From positions 310,001 through 374,000 of the forward strand of contig NZ_BMVL01000005.1 in NCBI RefSeq assembly GCF_014650695.1: a stretch of 64,000 nt of DNA, in the 5' to 3' direction. The position numbers and the translations under genes were made by a program. Below, in pieces: positions 34,426 to 43,607 of this stretch. The notes below the pieces were generated by a model. The model was not told where the DNA came from. It saw only the letters and a program-made list of their open reading frames with translations, and made no database searches. The first letter of the stretch is position 1. Every line of letters begins with the position of its first letter. The DNA is from Streptomyces avidinii (lineage in GTDB: Bacteria > Actinomycetota > Actinomycetes > Streptomycetales > Streptomycetaceae).

Positions 34426-36024
34426 ATGACCAACCTTGCCGCGTTCCTCGTGGACTCCGCCGCGGCCCAGGGCGATCGCATCGCGGTCCGCCACGACGGC
34501 AGTACGCTGACCTACGCCCAGTTGGACGACGTGAGCGCCAGGGTCGCCGCCCTGCTGCGCGACCGCGGCGTCCAGCCCGGCGACCGCATCGCGCTGACCA
34601 TGCCCAACGTGCCGCTGTTCCCGGTCGTCTACTACGGCATCCTGCGGGCCGGCGGCGTGGTCGTGCCGATGAATCCGCTCCTCAAGGCCCGTGAGGTGGC
34701 CTTCACCCTGCGTGACTGCGGGGCGCGGATCGCGCTGGTGTCCCCCCTGTTCGCGGACGAGGTCGCGAAGGCCGCCGCCGACACCGGAACCGTATGCCTG
34801 GTGACCGAGCCCTCGGCCTTCGACGACATGCTGCGGGCCCACGAACCGATGCCCGGCATCGTCGACCGCGCCGATGGCGACCCGGCCCTCATCCTCTACA
34901 CCTCGGGCACGACCGGGACGCCGAAGGGAGCCGAACTGTCCCACCGGAACCTGGCCACCAACACGGCCACCACGGCCGAGACGCTGCTCCAGGTCGGACC
35001 CGACGACGTGCTCTTCGGCGGCCTGCCCCTCTTCCACGCCTTCGGACAGACCTGCGCGCTCAATACGGCCGTCGCCGCCGGCGCCACACTGACCCTGCTG
35101 CCCCGGTTCGAGCCTCGGCGAGCCCTGGAGATCATGGCCCGCGACAGGGTCACCGTGTTCCTCGGCGTGCCGACGATGTACGCGGCGCTGCTCCATGCCG
35201 AGCTCCCCGAAGGCTTCGACGCCCACGCGCTCCGCCTGGCCGTCTCGGGCGGCGCCTCGCTTCCGGTCGAGGTGCTGCACGGCTTCGAGCGGCGCTTCGG
35301 CGCGACCGTCCTCGAGGGATACGGACTCTCCGAGACCTCACCGGTCGCCGCCTTCAACCACCCCGACCGTCCGCGCAAGGCGGGCTCGATCGGACAGCCC
35401 GTCCGTGGAGTCGAGATGAAGCTCATGACCGAGGACGGCGGCGCGGTGCCGCCGGGAGAGGTCGGTGAGATCGCGATCCGCGGCGAGAACCTGATGACGG
35501 GCTACTGGAACCGCCCCGAGGCCACGGCGGAGGCGGTCCGCGACGGGTGGTTCCACAGCGGTGATCTGGCGCGTGTCGACGAGGACGGCTTCTACTTCAT
35601 CGTCGACCGAAAGAAGGACCTGATCATCCGCGGTGGCTACAACGTGTACCCGCGTGAAATCGAGGAGGTGCTGTACGAGCACCCGTCCGTCGCCGAAGCG
35701 GCCGTCGTCGGCGTGCCCCACTCGTTCCACGGCGAGGAGATCGCAGCGGTGATCGCGCTCCGGCCCGGTGCCGAGGCCACGGCCGCGGAGATCCGGGAGT
35801 ACGTCAAGGACCGGGTGGCGGCGTACAAGTACCCCCGGATCGTCACCTTCACGGCCGAGCTCCCCAAGGGCCCCACGGGCAAGATCCTCAAGCGCGGGAT
35901 CGTGGTCCCCGGTCGACAGGACCCGGCAGGATCCGGAAGAGACGGCCTAGTACAGGCCGAGGGAAACGGCGCCCGCGACTCCGAGGGCGGTGGCCAGTGT
36001 CCAGAAGTACCCGGAGACAGGTAA
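34426..36024 (+). CDS. Acyl-CoA ligase (AMP-forming)
   Basis: 532 residues; ATG at 34426 after AGGGA. ANL superfamily motifs in order: P-loop Y-T-S-G-T-T-G-T-P-K-G (A3), G-Y-G-L-S-E-T-S-P (A5), W-F-H-S-G-D-L (A7), D-R-K-K-D-L-I-I-R-G-G-Y-N-V-Y-P-R-E-I-E (A8), and the catalytic Lys in G-K-I-L-K-R (A10). It activates a carboxylic acid to its CoA thioester, probably a substrate or product of the adjoining operon. It is divergent from the AraC gene. Beyond A10 the frame runs on about 42 extra residues and overlaps the opposing membrane protein gene by 78 bases; the natural stop may have been lost. Confidence 0.92.
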   Translation: MTNLAAFLVDSAAAQGDRIAVRHDGSTLTYAQLDDVSARVAALLRDRGVQPGDRIALTMPNVPLFPVVYYGILRAGGVVVPMNPLLKAREVAFTLRDCGARIALVSPLFADEVAKAAADTGTVCLVTEPSAFDDMLRAHEPMPGIVDRADGDPALILYTSGTTGTPKGAELSHRNLATNTATTAETLLQVGPDDVLFGGLPLFHAFGQTCALNTAVAAGATLTLLPRFEPRRALEIMARDRVTVFLGVPTMYAALLHAELPEGFDAHALRLAVSGGASLPVEVLHGFERRFGATVLEGYGLSETSPVAAFNHPDRPRKAGSIGQPVRGVEMKLMTEDGGAVPPGEVGEIAIRGENLMTGYWNRPEATAEAVRDGWFHSGDLARVDEDGFYFIVDRKKDLIIRGGYNVYPREIEEVLYEHPSVAEAAVVGVPHSFHGEEIAAVIALRPGAEATAAEIREYVKDRVAAYKYPRIVTFTAELPKGPTGKILKRGIVVPGRQDPAGSGRDGLVQAEGNGARDSEGGGQCPEVPGDR

Positions 36025-36969
36025 GGGAATGCGGAGGGTGTGGTCGGGAACGGGAGCGGGAAGGGGCGATCCGGAGGCGGCGGGCAGTCGTACGTGGTCC
36101 CGGGGGATCCCGCGGTGCCAGAACTGGCAGAGGCGGTACCAGTAGTCCCGCTCCTCCTCGGGCGAAGAGGGCGGCTCGTCACCCAACTGGCGGATGAGGT
36201 CGTACCGGTGGAGGTCGAAGGCCACGCGCACGTGTTGTGCGTACACGGACGCGCCGGCCAGCGCGGAGCGGTAGGCGAGGTACGCGGCGAAGCAGCCGCC
36301 CCACCACAGGACGAGGAACCAGGACCACGGGCCCTGTTCCCACAGCACTTCGACGGCTCCGACGACACCGAACAGCAGGCACAGCACGGACAGACCGAGT
36401 CCGGCGTCCAGGTCGGCCCTGGCCGCCGCCAGCGTGGCGGTCATCGGGTCGGGGAGGATCTGGTAGAGGCGGGGCCAGACCACCACGGCGTCCATGGAGT
36501 AACGCACCTGCGGATACTGTTCCGCGGACCTCAGTACGTTGCCCAGCCGTGTCGGCCGGAAGTCCTCCGGCCTGGTCGGCAGGGGATACCGGCTCAAGGC
36601 GCCGTCACGGGACACGGGGGCCCGGTGGAGGGCGTCGCAGCGCCGCCGGTGCCATGCCACCCCCTGCCGCAACGCCGCTTCCGCCGCGAATCCGGTCCAG
36701 TACCCCTCGAAGAGACGGCAGATCGCCGTGCGGCAACCCGAGAGGGCGGACGCGAGCAGACCGGCTGCCAGCAGCAGGGCGAGTCCGGCCAGTGCGCGGG
36801 CGCTCCCGGACATGCCCTCCCAGGTCCGGAGGGCCTGCCCGATGTTCAGGCCCGACCCGGCCAGCACCACGGAGACGGACAGGCAGAAGCCCAGGCTGGG
36901 CAGCAGGAGATGCAACAAGAAGCGCCGGTCGAAGAGGCCCGGGGTCTGACCCAGAAAGGCACCGAGCAT
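35947..36969 (-). CDS. Membrane protein, third gene of the CHAT operon
   Basis: 340 residues with predicted membrane helices near residues 20-42, 55-80, 185-205, 210-232 and at the C-terminus (F-W-T-L-A-T-A-L-G-V-A-G-A-V-S-L-G). Two soluble parts stand out: one about 95-180 with R-Y-P-L-P-T-R-P-E-D-F-R-P-T-R-L-G-N, and an acidic loop E-E-E-R-D-Y-W-Y-R-L-C-Q-F-W. The R-P-T-R-L-G-N-V-L-R motif recurs, as I recall, in actinobacterial proteins of unknown function. It follows the preceding gene by 4 bases and probably works with it and the CHAT protein, perhaps as an effector or substrate; this is inference. Confidence 0.8.
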   Translation of the reverse strand: MLGAFLGQTPGLFDRRFLLHLLLPSLGFCLSVSVVLAGSGLNIGQALRTWEGMSGSARALAGLALLLAAGLLASALSGCRTAICRLFEGYWTGFAAEAALRQGVAWHRRRCDALHRAPVSRDGALSRYPLPTRPEDFRPTRLGNVLRSAEQYPQVRYSMDAVVVWPRLYQILPDPMTATLAAARADLDAGLGLSVLCLLFGVVGAVEVLWEQGPWSWFLVLWWGGCFAAYLAYRSALAGASVYAQHVRVAFDLHRYDLIRQLGDEPPSSPEEERDYWYRLCQFWHRGIPRDHVRLPAASGSPLPAPVPDHTLRIPLPVSGYFWTLATALGVAGAVSLGLY

Positions 36970-36973
36970 GTCG

Positions 36974-37576
36974 TCATCCTCGCGTGATCGTCAACGTGTG
37001 CGGTGGCAGACCCGGATGGGCGCACACAGGCGGCCGCTGCGGGTCGAAGAAGCCGAGGTGGTTGACGTGGCCGCATCCGGGAGCCGCGCAGGCCACGAGG
37101 GCGAAGGGCAACGAGACTTCCCCCGCAAGGACGCTGTCCGTCGCGCTCATGTCGAACGCCCCGCGCGTTTCGGCGGGCAGCAGGGCCCCGTGGTCCAGAA
37201 AGTCGTCCACGATGCTGCCCGGCAGCACCGTCACGCCGCCGGACGGATCCACCACGACCGCCCCGTGCGGGCTGAGCGCGAGCAGGGTCACGGCGGCTCC
37301 GCCGACCAGTTCGCCCAGCGTCAGACCGGCGGGGACCAGGACCGCAGGACGGGCCGGAGCGTCGGACGGACAGAGCGTTGCCGCACGGCGGTCCCGCAGC
37401 GCGGTGAGGTCGGACCGGCTCAGCAACGCGACCGGCAGCCCGTCGTGCGCCGCATCCGTCACCAGGGCGAAGCCCAGGTCTCCCAGCAGGGTCAGGGCCT
37501 CCTCGGGACCGACCGATCCGTCCACGCGCAGCACCGGCTCGACGGCCAGGGATCCCACAGGGGTGTGGGCGTTCAC
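36974..37576 (-). CDS. CBS-like protein with Cys/His-rich C-terminus
   Basis: About 200 residues. The start is the GTG at 37576 or the TTG at 37582, which overlaps the CHAT stop; the open frame upstream lies inside the CHAT gene. Two CBS-like units are suggested by L-G-F-A-L-V-T-D and L-P-V-A-L-L-S-R-S-D-L-T-A-L in the first and by T-L-G-E-L, G-A-V-V-V-D-P-S-G-G-V-T-V-L-P in the second. The end holds C-A-A-P-G-C-G-H-V-N-H and C-A-H-P-G, possibly a zinc site. CBS pairs usually sense adenine nucleotides. A nucleotide- or metal-sensing adaptor for the CHAT protein is my inference. Confidence 0.7.
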   Translation of the reverse strand: MNAHTPVGSLAVEPVLRVDGSVGPEEALTLLGDLGFALVTDAAHDGLPVALLSRSDLTALRDRRAATLCPSDAPARPAVLVPAGLTLGELVGGAAVTLLALSPHGAVVVDPSGGVTVLPGSIVDDFLDHGALLPAETRGAFDMSATDSVLAGEVSLPFALVACAAPGCGHVNHLGFFDPQRPPVCAHPGLPPHTLTITRG

Positions 37577-37578
37577 GG

Positions 37579-40500
37579 TCAACGCCAGTCTCCGATCAGT
37601 TGAAAGGGCGCCCAGTAGTAGGGGTGGTCGAAGACGCGCCGGCCGAGGTCGGGCGCGTCCTGGGCGGCACGGGCTTTCCGGCGCCGGCACACCGTGACGT
37701 GGGCAAGGAACCGGAGATAGTCCGGGTCCTCGGGTCCGGTGCGGCCCAGCACGGTCTCCAGCACTTCGAGCGCCTCATCAAATGCCCCTGCCTGTATGAG
37801 GAGTTCCGCCATGCGCCGCTGTGTGGCGCGCCGCGCCGCCTCGTGCCCGTCGGGGGTCTGGCGCAGGGTCTCCGCGAGGAAGTGCAGCGCTTCGGCCGCC
37901 GTGGTCCGTCGCAGGGACTGCTGGGCCGAGCTCAAGGCCTTGGCGCGGGGCTCACCGCCGCCGAGCGCCGCATAGAAGTGGCGCATCAGGAGCGCGGTGG
38001 AGATGTCGTCCACCCGCCAGAGACTGACCAGCGCTGAACGGGCACCGCTCTGGAGTACGGCCCAGACCAGTCCCAGACGTTCGTTTTCGAGGGACGAGTC
38101 TCCCAGCCCGCTCTCACAGGCGCTGAGGGTGACCAGGCGTGCGTCGAGTCGTAGCCCACCCAGTTCCAGAGCCGTCAATCGAGCCCCGGCCTGCGGCGCG
38201 TGCGGGTCCGGGGCCAGCTGGATCCAGGAGTCGAGGGGGGTCGTGTCGTGGAACCGGCCGTGGCACGCGAAGTGCACGATGTCGACGTCGTGGTCCTCAC
38301 GGGAGAGCACGTCGAGGACGGCTCGCTTCGTCGCCCGCGAACCCACCAGAGGCTCATCGGCGGTCCGAAGCGCCTCGGCCGCGGCCCGGACCTCCGTACG
38401 GGCATGTGCCAGAGGTCGCCGGGCATCACTGTCCGCGACCAGCAGCACCGACCCCTTTCCGTTGGCGCGACGCGGAACGAGCAACCGCGTCATCACCGCG
38501 GCACTCGGAGTCACGGTCACCGGATTGCGGTCGCCGAGGGGGACGCCCCGTACCCGTACGGCGTGCAGCGGGACATGGTGCAGGATGCCCGAGGGGACGA
38601 GCCAGAGCACTTCGCCCGCCCTGCTGTGCTCGACGAGCGGGGCGACCAGCGGACGGAACACCTCCTCCCAGGAGGAACCTTCGGACTCCGCGCCCGGTTC
38701 CTGACCTGCCTCCCGGCCTTCGCTCAACGCCGACAGAACCCGCCTGAGTTCGTCGTCGGGGGGCATCTCGACGGTCACCGCCACGGGTCGGTCGCGGTCG
38801 TGCCGGGCGAGCAGAATGGTGACCCGCGTATCGACCTGCCAGTACAGGGCAAGGAGCACCTGATGGCCGGCGCCCCGCAACTCCCGCAGGAAGTCCCGTG
38901 CCTGGGGGTAGTCCAGCCAGGGGGCCCGTCCCCGCCCCGCGGCGGCGAACGCGGATGCCCCGAGCGTCTCCAACGCCTGGTACGTCTCGGCGACCCGCTG
39001 CCATCCCGCGGCACGATCCTGCGGGCAGGCCGAGTCCCGCACCCGCGCCTCGTACGCGATTTCCGCCTCCTCCATGGTGGCGAGCATCTCGGCCGGCGTG
39101 GCGCTGCCGGAGCGGGGCGAAGCCGGCGGCCGGCCGGTGGCCCTGCCGAGGAGGTAGGCGAGTTGCTGGGTGCGGACACGCTCGATGAAGGCGAAGGCAT
39201 GGCCCTCCGCGTCCCGTCCGCGCGTCACCCATGAGTGAACAGGGTCCTCCTCGCGCGGAATCGGTCCCGCCCGGCGTCTTGCGAACTGCGCGACGGTGGC
39301 CGGGATTCCGCTCTGGGACGACCGATCGCCGCCGAAAGCCTCCAGCAGTACGTCGAGACAGGCGCGCGCCTCGGTGAGCGCAGCGACCCGGTCGAACGGC
39401 GCCTGCACGGCATGCTCGGAGGGACGGAAGCGGTCGCCGTACAGACCGGCCCAGTTCATCCCCGGCAGGGCCGACGGGCTCTTTCCCCACCGGTATCCCT
39501 GCAGGGTCTGCAACGCCTGGTCGAACGGTCCGTCGACCTCCCGGTGCTCCTCCCTGCCGCCGCGGTTGAGCTGGTAGGCCAGCACGTCGAACGACGCCAG
39601 GTCCCACAGGGCCTGCCGCGCCCACAAGGGATAGAGCTGCCAGTGCTCCGCGGTCATCCGGCGGATCTCCGCCGGGTACGGGGGCGTGCAGTTGATCCGC
39701 TGGAGCAGCCGAACGGTGTCCTCCTGGCGCCCGAAGGTGTGCGCGACCACGGCGGCGATCGCCACGGCCGTTCTGACGGCCGCGTGCTGGAACTTCTCCT
39801 CCCGGCCGATCGTGTCCTCCAGCGCCCGGCGCAGCACGGCCGCCGCGCGGTTGGCGTCGCACCCCATGTCGTACCGTGCTGCAGCCAGCGCCCCGTACAG
39901 CAGGGCCCAGCTGTCGGCCTTCGCGTTCTTGAAGGCGCCGGCGGCGTTTAGCGTCCTCGCATGGTCCTGCCGCCCCGACAGCTGTTCGCCGTACGCCTCG
40001 CACGCCACCAACAGGGCGCAGGCGGCGGCGTAGTGGCGGCCGCCGTCCCCCGCCCGGCGGGCCAGGGCACGTCGCTCCTCGGCCTTCCCGGCTGCGACGA
40101 GCATCGCCCTGGCCGTATCCAGAAGGACTCCGGTGGCTTCCCGAGGCGGGTCGGAGGGGTGGCTGCCCATCATGGCGAAGGAGTTGCCCCTCGCCCGTAG
40201 CCACAGCCTCAAGGTGTTGGTGACGAGGGTGTAGTCGGCCGATCCCCTGCGGCTGAGCACTGCGTCGTGCAGCCATGTGCCGGCCTGCCAGGCGCCCAGC
40301 ATCGGGTCGTTGCCGAGGCGCTGGGTGACCTGCTGGGGAAGCCAGAACCATGCGCCCCAAAGCCCCGCCGGAGACCGCATGGCTCGCCGATCCACCGCGG
40401 CGAAGCCCAGTTCGACGGCCAGCAGGGGGATGAGCGCGGCGAGGAGATCGAGCTCCGGATGGAGCACGCCCGCGAGAAGGAACAGCGGGACGGGACGGAA

Positions 40501-41001
40501 CACGATCTGGTACGGGTAGTTGACCAGGTTGGCGACGACGAGAGCCCAGCCCCGAAGCCCGGTGAACGCCCACCGGCTCCCTCCGGAGACGAGGTGAGCG
40601 GATGCCCACCGGCCGCCGATGGCCAGGGCCACCAGGAGCAGTCCGCCGACCGGGCCCGCGCCGAACACGGAGCCGGACCAGATCGCGACGAGCCGGCTGC
40701 CCAACGCGCCGTCGGCCACGAGGAAGAAGAGGGCCTGGAAGAGCAGCTCCATGAACAGCAGGTACCGCCCCAGCCTCACCGGGGCGAGGCGGTTGCGAGC
40801 CAGCAGCCATCTGCCGTAGACCAGGGCGCCCGCCGTCCACACCCAGATCCTGAGTGAGGGAGCGTGCTGCCCGCCGGTGTACACGGCCCAGACCAGGGCC
40901 GTTGTCACGGCGAGGCGGTAGCCCAGCGTCAGCAGCGCGCTCCCGGCCGTTCGGGGAATCGGCAGGACAGGTAGGGACAAGGAACCGGCCTCCGTCTCCA
41001 T
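37579..41001 (-). CDS. Membrane-anchored CHAT-domain (caspase-like) protein
   Basis: 1140 residues. About six membrane helices occupy residues 20-205 (for example L-L-F-M-E-L-L-F-Q-A-L-F-F-L-V). A long helical middle follows (about 220-760), with TPR-like stretches such as A-L-L-Y-G-A-L-A-A-A-R-Y-D-M. The CHAT protease domain is about 770-1060: P-L-H-A-V-R-V-R-G, V-H-F-A-C-H-G-R-F-H-D with catalytic His914, and V-T-L-S-A-C-E-S-G-L-G-D with catalytic Cys962, then S-L-W-R-V-D-D. A helical tail with one more TPR-like pair ends the protein. CHAT proteases in bacteria cleave specific partners, as in Craspase and some gasdermin systems. It heads an operon with a CBS-like and a membrane protein. Confidence 0.88.
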   Translation of the reverse strand: METEAGSLSLPVLPIPRTAGSALLTLGYRLAVTTALVWAVYTGGQHAPSLRIWVWTAGALVYGRWLLARNRLAPVRLGRYLLFMELLFQALFFLVADGALGSRLVAIWSGSVFGAGPVGGLLLVALAIGGRWASAHLVSGGSRWAFTGLRGWALVVANLVNYPYQIVFRPVPLFLLAGVLHPELDLLAALIPLLAVELGFAAVDRRAMRSPAGLWGAWFWLPQQVTQRLGNDPMLGAWQAGTWLHDAVLSRRGSADYTLVTNTLRLWLRARGNSFAMMGSHPSDPPREATGVLLDTARAMLVAAGKAEERRALARRAGDGGRHYAAACALLVACEAYGEQLSGRQDHARTLNAAGAFKNAKADSWALLYGALAAARYDMGCDANRAAAVLRRALEDTIGREEKFQHAAVRTAVAIAAVVAHTFGRQEDTVRLLQRINCTPPYPAEIRRMTAEHWQLYPLWARQALWDLASFDVLAYQLNRGGREEHREVDGPFDQALQTLQGYRWGKSPSALPGMNWAGLYGDRFRPSEHAVQAPFDRVAALTEARACLDVLLEAFGGDRSSQSGIPATVAQFARRRAGPIPREEDPVHSWVTRGRDAEGHAFAFIERVRTQQLAYLLGRATGRPPASPRSGSATPAEMLATMEEAEIAYEARVRDSACPQDRAAGWQRVAETYQALETLGASAFAAAGRGRAPWLDYPQARDFLRELRGAGHQVLLALYWQVDTRVTILLARHDRDRPVAVTVEMPPDDELRRVLSALSEGREAGQEPGAESEGSSWEEVFRPLVAPLVEHSRAGEVLWLVPSGILHHVPLHAVRVRGVPLGDRNPVTVTPSAAVMTRLLVPRRANGKGSVLLVADSDARRPLAHARTEVRAAAEALRTADEPLVGSRATKRAVLDVLSREDHDVDIVHFACHGRFHDTTPLDSWIQLAPDPHAPQAGARLTALELGGLRLDARLVTLSACESGLGDSSLENERLGLVWAVLQSGARSALVSLWRVDDISTALLMRHFYAALGGGEPRAKALSSAQQSLRRTTAAEALHFLAETLRQTPDGHEAARRATQRRMAELLIQAGAFDEALEVLETVLGRTGPEDPDYLRFLAHVTVCRRRKARAAQDAPDLGRRVFDHPYYWAPFQLIGDWR

Positions 41002-41382
41002 GCCGATCGAACGCTGCGGTGGTCGCTCCTCGGTCGCTCGGAGTTCCCTCTCCGGTTCAACGAAGCGTCCGGTGGTGGGGTACGGCGGTTTCCTGCCATG
41101 CGGCGAGCAAGGCCGACCCGGTTGTCAGGGCGGACGGCTGGGGGAGCCGTGAGGGCAGGCCGGCGCCGCTCCCGGAGTCCGGTGCGGGATCCCGGCAGCT
41201 ATCATCCGTCCCGTGCAGCCAGGTCGAGGCGCTCGTTCCGCTGAACGGATGCAGTCGTCGAGCATCAGGGCAGCCGCAGGGATCACAGCGGCCCCATCCC
41301 GCGTTGAACCGTCATAGGGTGCGCTCCGCGCAGGCGGACCGCACCGCACCGCACCGCTGGCCCACGGGATGAGGAGGATCCG
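41002..41382. other. Divergent promoter region, CHAT operon and the gene at 41383
   Basis: 381 bases with no gene recognised. It must contain promoters in both directions. A short run of four CCGCA-type units (about 41337-41357) lies 25-45 bases before the rightward start. I see no convincing operator palindrome. Confidence 0.4.
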
Positions 41383-42114
41383 ATGCATGCCGCCGAGGAG
41401 AACCGGCAGGAGCTGGACTCGGTCAGCGTCCTGAACGCGAAGAGGACGCTGCTCCAGCTGCTCGGCCGGGCGGGGGTCTCCGCCGACGATGCGGAGGGCC
41501 TGATCGCCCTGGTCGAGGCGGGCGCCCTGGCCGGCGCGTGCGAGGAGGTCGGCGCGCTCGGGGGGTCCGTACCCGGGGACAAGGGCGAGCCGTACGAGTC
41601 GGGATGGCTGGACGGTGCCCGTGCCGTCACCGACGAGCTCGGCGGAATCGCCGAACGGGCACTGCGGGAGACCGTCGACCCCGACGGACCGAGCGCCGCC
41701 TCGGCCGCCCGGCCGCCGGTCGGGCGGATCGAGGTGGAGCAGGCGAAGGCGGCCGTCACCCCCCTCTACCTCACCTTCACCGCCGCCTCCGACCTCGACC
41801 CCGAGGTCACCGAGGAGGTACTCCGTGCCGTCCTCGGCACGATGACCGCCCGGCAGAGGGCCCGGTACGCCGGCCGGCTGGCGGAATTCGCCGCAGCACA
41901 CCGGGCCCGCCTGGAACGGTTGTACGTGGAGTACGGGCCCGGCAGCGCCACCGCCATCCACAGCCGCTACTCCCTCCTGCACTCCGCCACCAGCGTCGCC
42001 GTCCTGGAGCGGCTCGCCACGCCGACGGCCGCTCTGCGGGAGGAATGGGACGCCGCCGAGCTGCCACCCGCCTGGCTGGAGGGTCCGATGACGGCCTGGG
42101 ACGCGGTCGGCTGA
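41383..42114 (+). CDS. Hypothetical soluble protein
   Basis: 243 residues, acidic and helical, no signal peptide or membrane segment. ATG at 41383 follows GAGGATCCG. The second half has A-R-Y-A-G-R-L-A-E-F-A-A-A-H-R-A-R-L-E-R-L, then Y-G-P-G-S, then a W-L-E-G-P end. No family recognised. It is divergent from the CHAT operon and could be cofunctional with it, but nothing in the sequence proves this. Confidence 0.75.
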   Translation: MHAAEENRQELDSVSVLNAKRTLLQLLGRAGVSADDAEGLIALVEAGALAGACEEVGALGGSVPGDKGEPYESGWLDGARAVTDELGGIAERALRETVDPDGPSAASAARPPVGRIEVEQAKAAVTPLYLTFTAASDLDPEVTEEVLRAVLGTMTARQRARYAGRLAEFAAAHRARLERLYVEYGPGSATAIHSRYSLLHSATSVAVLERLATPTAALREEWDAAELPPAWLEGPMTAWDAVG

Positions 42115-42194
42115 CCCCGCGGTGCCGGCCCCGGCGCTTGTGACGGGCAGGGGGTGAGCCGGCCGGCGGAGGAGCTGAGGCCTGAGACCACCCC

Positions 42195-43607
42195 CTATCC
42201 GGCCGCGCGGAGTCGGGTGGCGGCCGTCTCCGCCTCCCGTACGACGCGCTCCGTGTCGACGCCGACGAGCCGGCCGTCGAACTTCAGGGGCCGTCCGTCC
42301 ACGAACACGGCCTCGACGTTCTCGGGCCGCCCGTTGAAGACGGTCTGGCCGACCCAGTCGAAGCGGGGCGCGAAGTTCAGGGCGGCCGGGTCGACGACCA
42401 CGACATCAGCCCGCTTTCCGGGGGTCAGGGAGCCCGTTCGGTCGCTGATCCCGAGGGCCTCGGCGCCGCCCAGCGTGGCCATCCGCAGGATGTCGTGCAC
42501 CTGCGGGAAGATGGCGGCCTCCGTCGCGCGGGCGCGCTGCAGGCCGATGGCCGTCTTCATCAGCGCGTGAAAGTCCGAGCTGTCGTTGGTGCCGCCGTCC
42601 AGGCCGAGGCCGACCTTGACGCCCCGCCGCCCGAACTCGGACAGCCGCATGATGCCGGAGGCCAGCCGCATGTTGCTGAGCGGACAGTGAGCCGCACGTA
42701 CGTCGTGCGCGGCGACGGCGGCGATCTCGTCGTCGGTCAGGTGGATCGCGTGGTTGATCAGGAGCCGCGGACCGAGGGCGCCGATGTCGGCGAGGACCCC
42801 GATGGGGTCGTCGGCGCGTTGCTCGGGGCGTTCCAGGACGTGGGAGTTGAGCATGACTCCGAGGTCCTGGGCGGCTTCCCAGTGCGCCTGGTTGAGGTGT
42901 TGGATTGCTCGCGCCGCGTGCGTGGCGACCTGGAAGCCACCGAGCGGAACGGGGTCGACGAGTTCCTTCTTCACCTTCGTGACCAGCGCCGGGTCGGCTT
43001 CGGAAGGGAACATCGCGTAGGCGAACCGCACTCCGGATCCGGCCAGGGCCCGTACGTAGCTCTCGATGAGGTCGTACGAGAAGATGTCCACCCAGTCCAC
43101 GAGGGTGGTCACGCCCGACTGGACGGCGTCGAGGGCGGCGAGGCGTACGAAGCTGTGCAGGGCCTCGGGGGTGAGCCGGCCCCGCTGGGGGTCGGTACAT
43201 CGTGTGAACCAGCCGAACAGGTCCCCGTCGGTACAGCCCCCGCGGATCACCGCCTGCCAGAGGTGGGTGTGGGTATCGACGAACCCCGGCATGACCAGCT
43301 TGCCCGAAGCGTCCACGATCCAGGTGCCGGGCGGGGGGCGCAGGCCCGTGCCGACGGAGGCGATGGTGCCGTTCCGCATCAGGACGTCGGCGTTGTCGAG
43401 GGCGCCGAGGGAGCTGCTGCCGAGGGCCGGGTCCATGGTGAGGACGAGGGAGGCACCGCGCAGCAGGACCGTCGGGCCGACCGGGACCGGTGGGCGTTCG
43501 GGGCGGGTGGTGATGCCGAGGACGAGCGGGGCGGCAGCGGCCAGGCCGAGGCCGGTGAGGATTTCGCGGCGGCCGGGGGCCTGCATCGGAGTGGGGGACG
43601 ACTGCAT
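42195..43607 (-). CDS. Amidohydrolase of the ATZ/TRZ (cytosine deaminase-like) group, exported
   Basis: 470 residues. The N-terminus G-R-R-E-I-L-T-G-L-G-L-A-A-A-A-P resembles a Tat signal, with the twin Arg at residues 13-14. The TIM-barrel metal sites are present: M-P-G-F-V-D-T-H-T-H-L-W, L-N-S-H-V-L-E, N-H-A-I-H-L, and D-G-G-T-N-D-S-S. G-K-R-A-D-V-V-V-V-D near the end is the usual amidohydrolase closing motif. Related enzymes deaminate or dechlorinate heterocycles such as triazines, adenosine analogues and guanine; the substrate is unknown. An exported member is less common. It is a single gene, divergent from the dioxygenase at 44202. Confidence 0.88.
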   Translation of the reverse strand: MQSSPTPMQAPGRREILTGLGLAAAAPLVLGITTRPERPPVPVGPTVLLRGASLVLTMDPALGSSSLGALDNADVLMRNGTIASVGTGLRPPPGTWIVDASGKLVMPGFVDTHTHLWQAVIRGGCTDGDLFGWFTRCTDPQRGRLTPEALHSFVRLAALDAVQSGVTTLVDWVDIFSYDLIESYVRALAGSGVRFAYAMFPSEADPALVTKVKKELVDPVPLGGFQVATHAARAIQHLNQAHWEAAQDLGVMLNSHVLERPEQRADDPIGVLADIGALGPRLLINHAIHLTDDEIAAVAAHDVRAAHCPLSNMRLASGIMRLSEFGRRGVKVGLGLDGGTNDSSDFHALMKTAIGLQRARATEAAIFPQVHDILRMATLGGAEALGISDRTGSLTPGKRADVVVVDPAALNFAPRFDWVGQTVFNGRPENVEAVFVDGRPLKFDGRLVGVDTERVVREAETAATRLRAAG

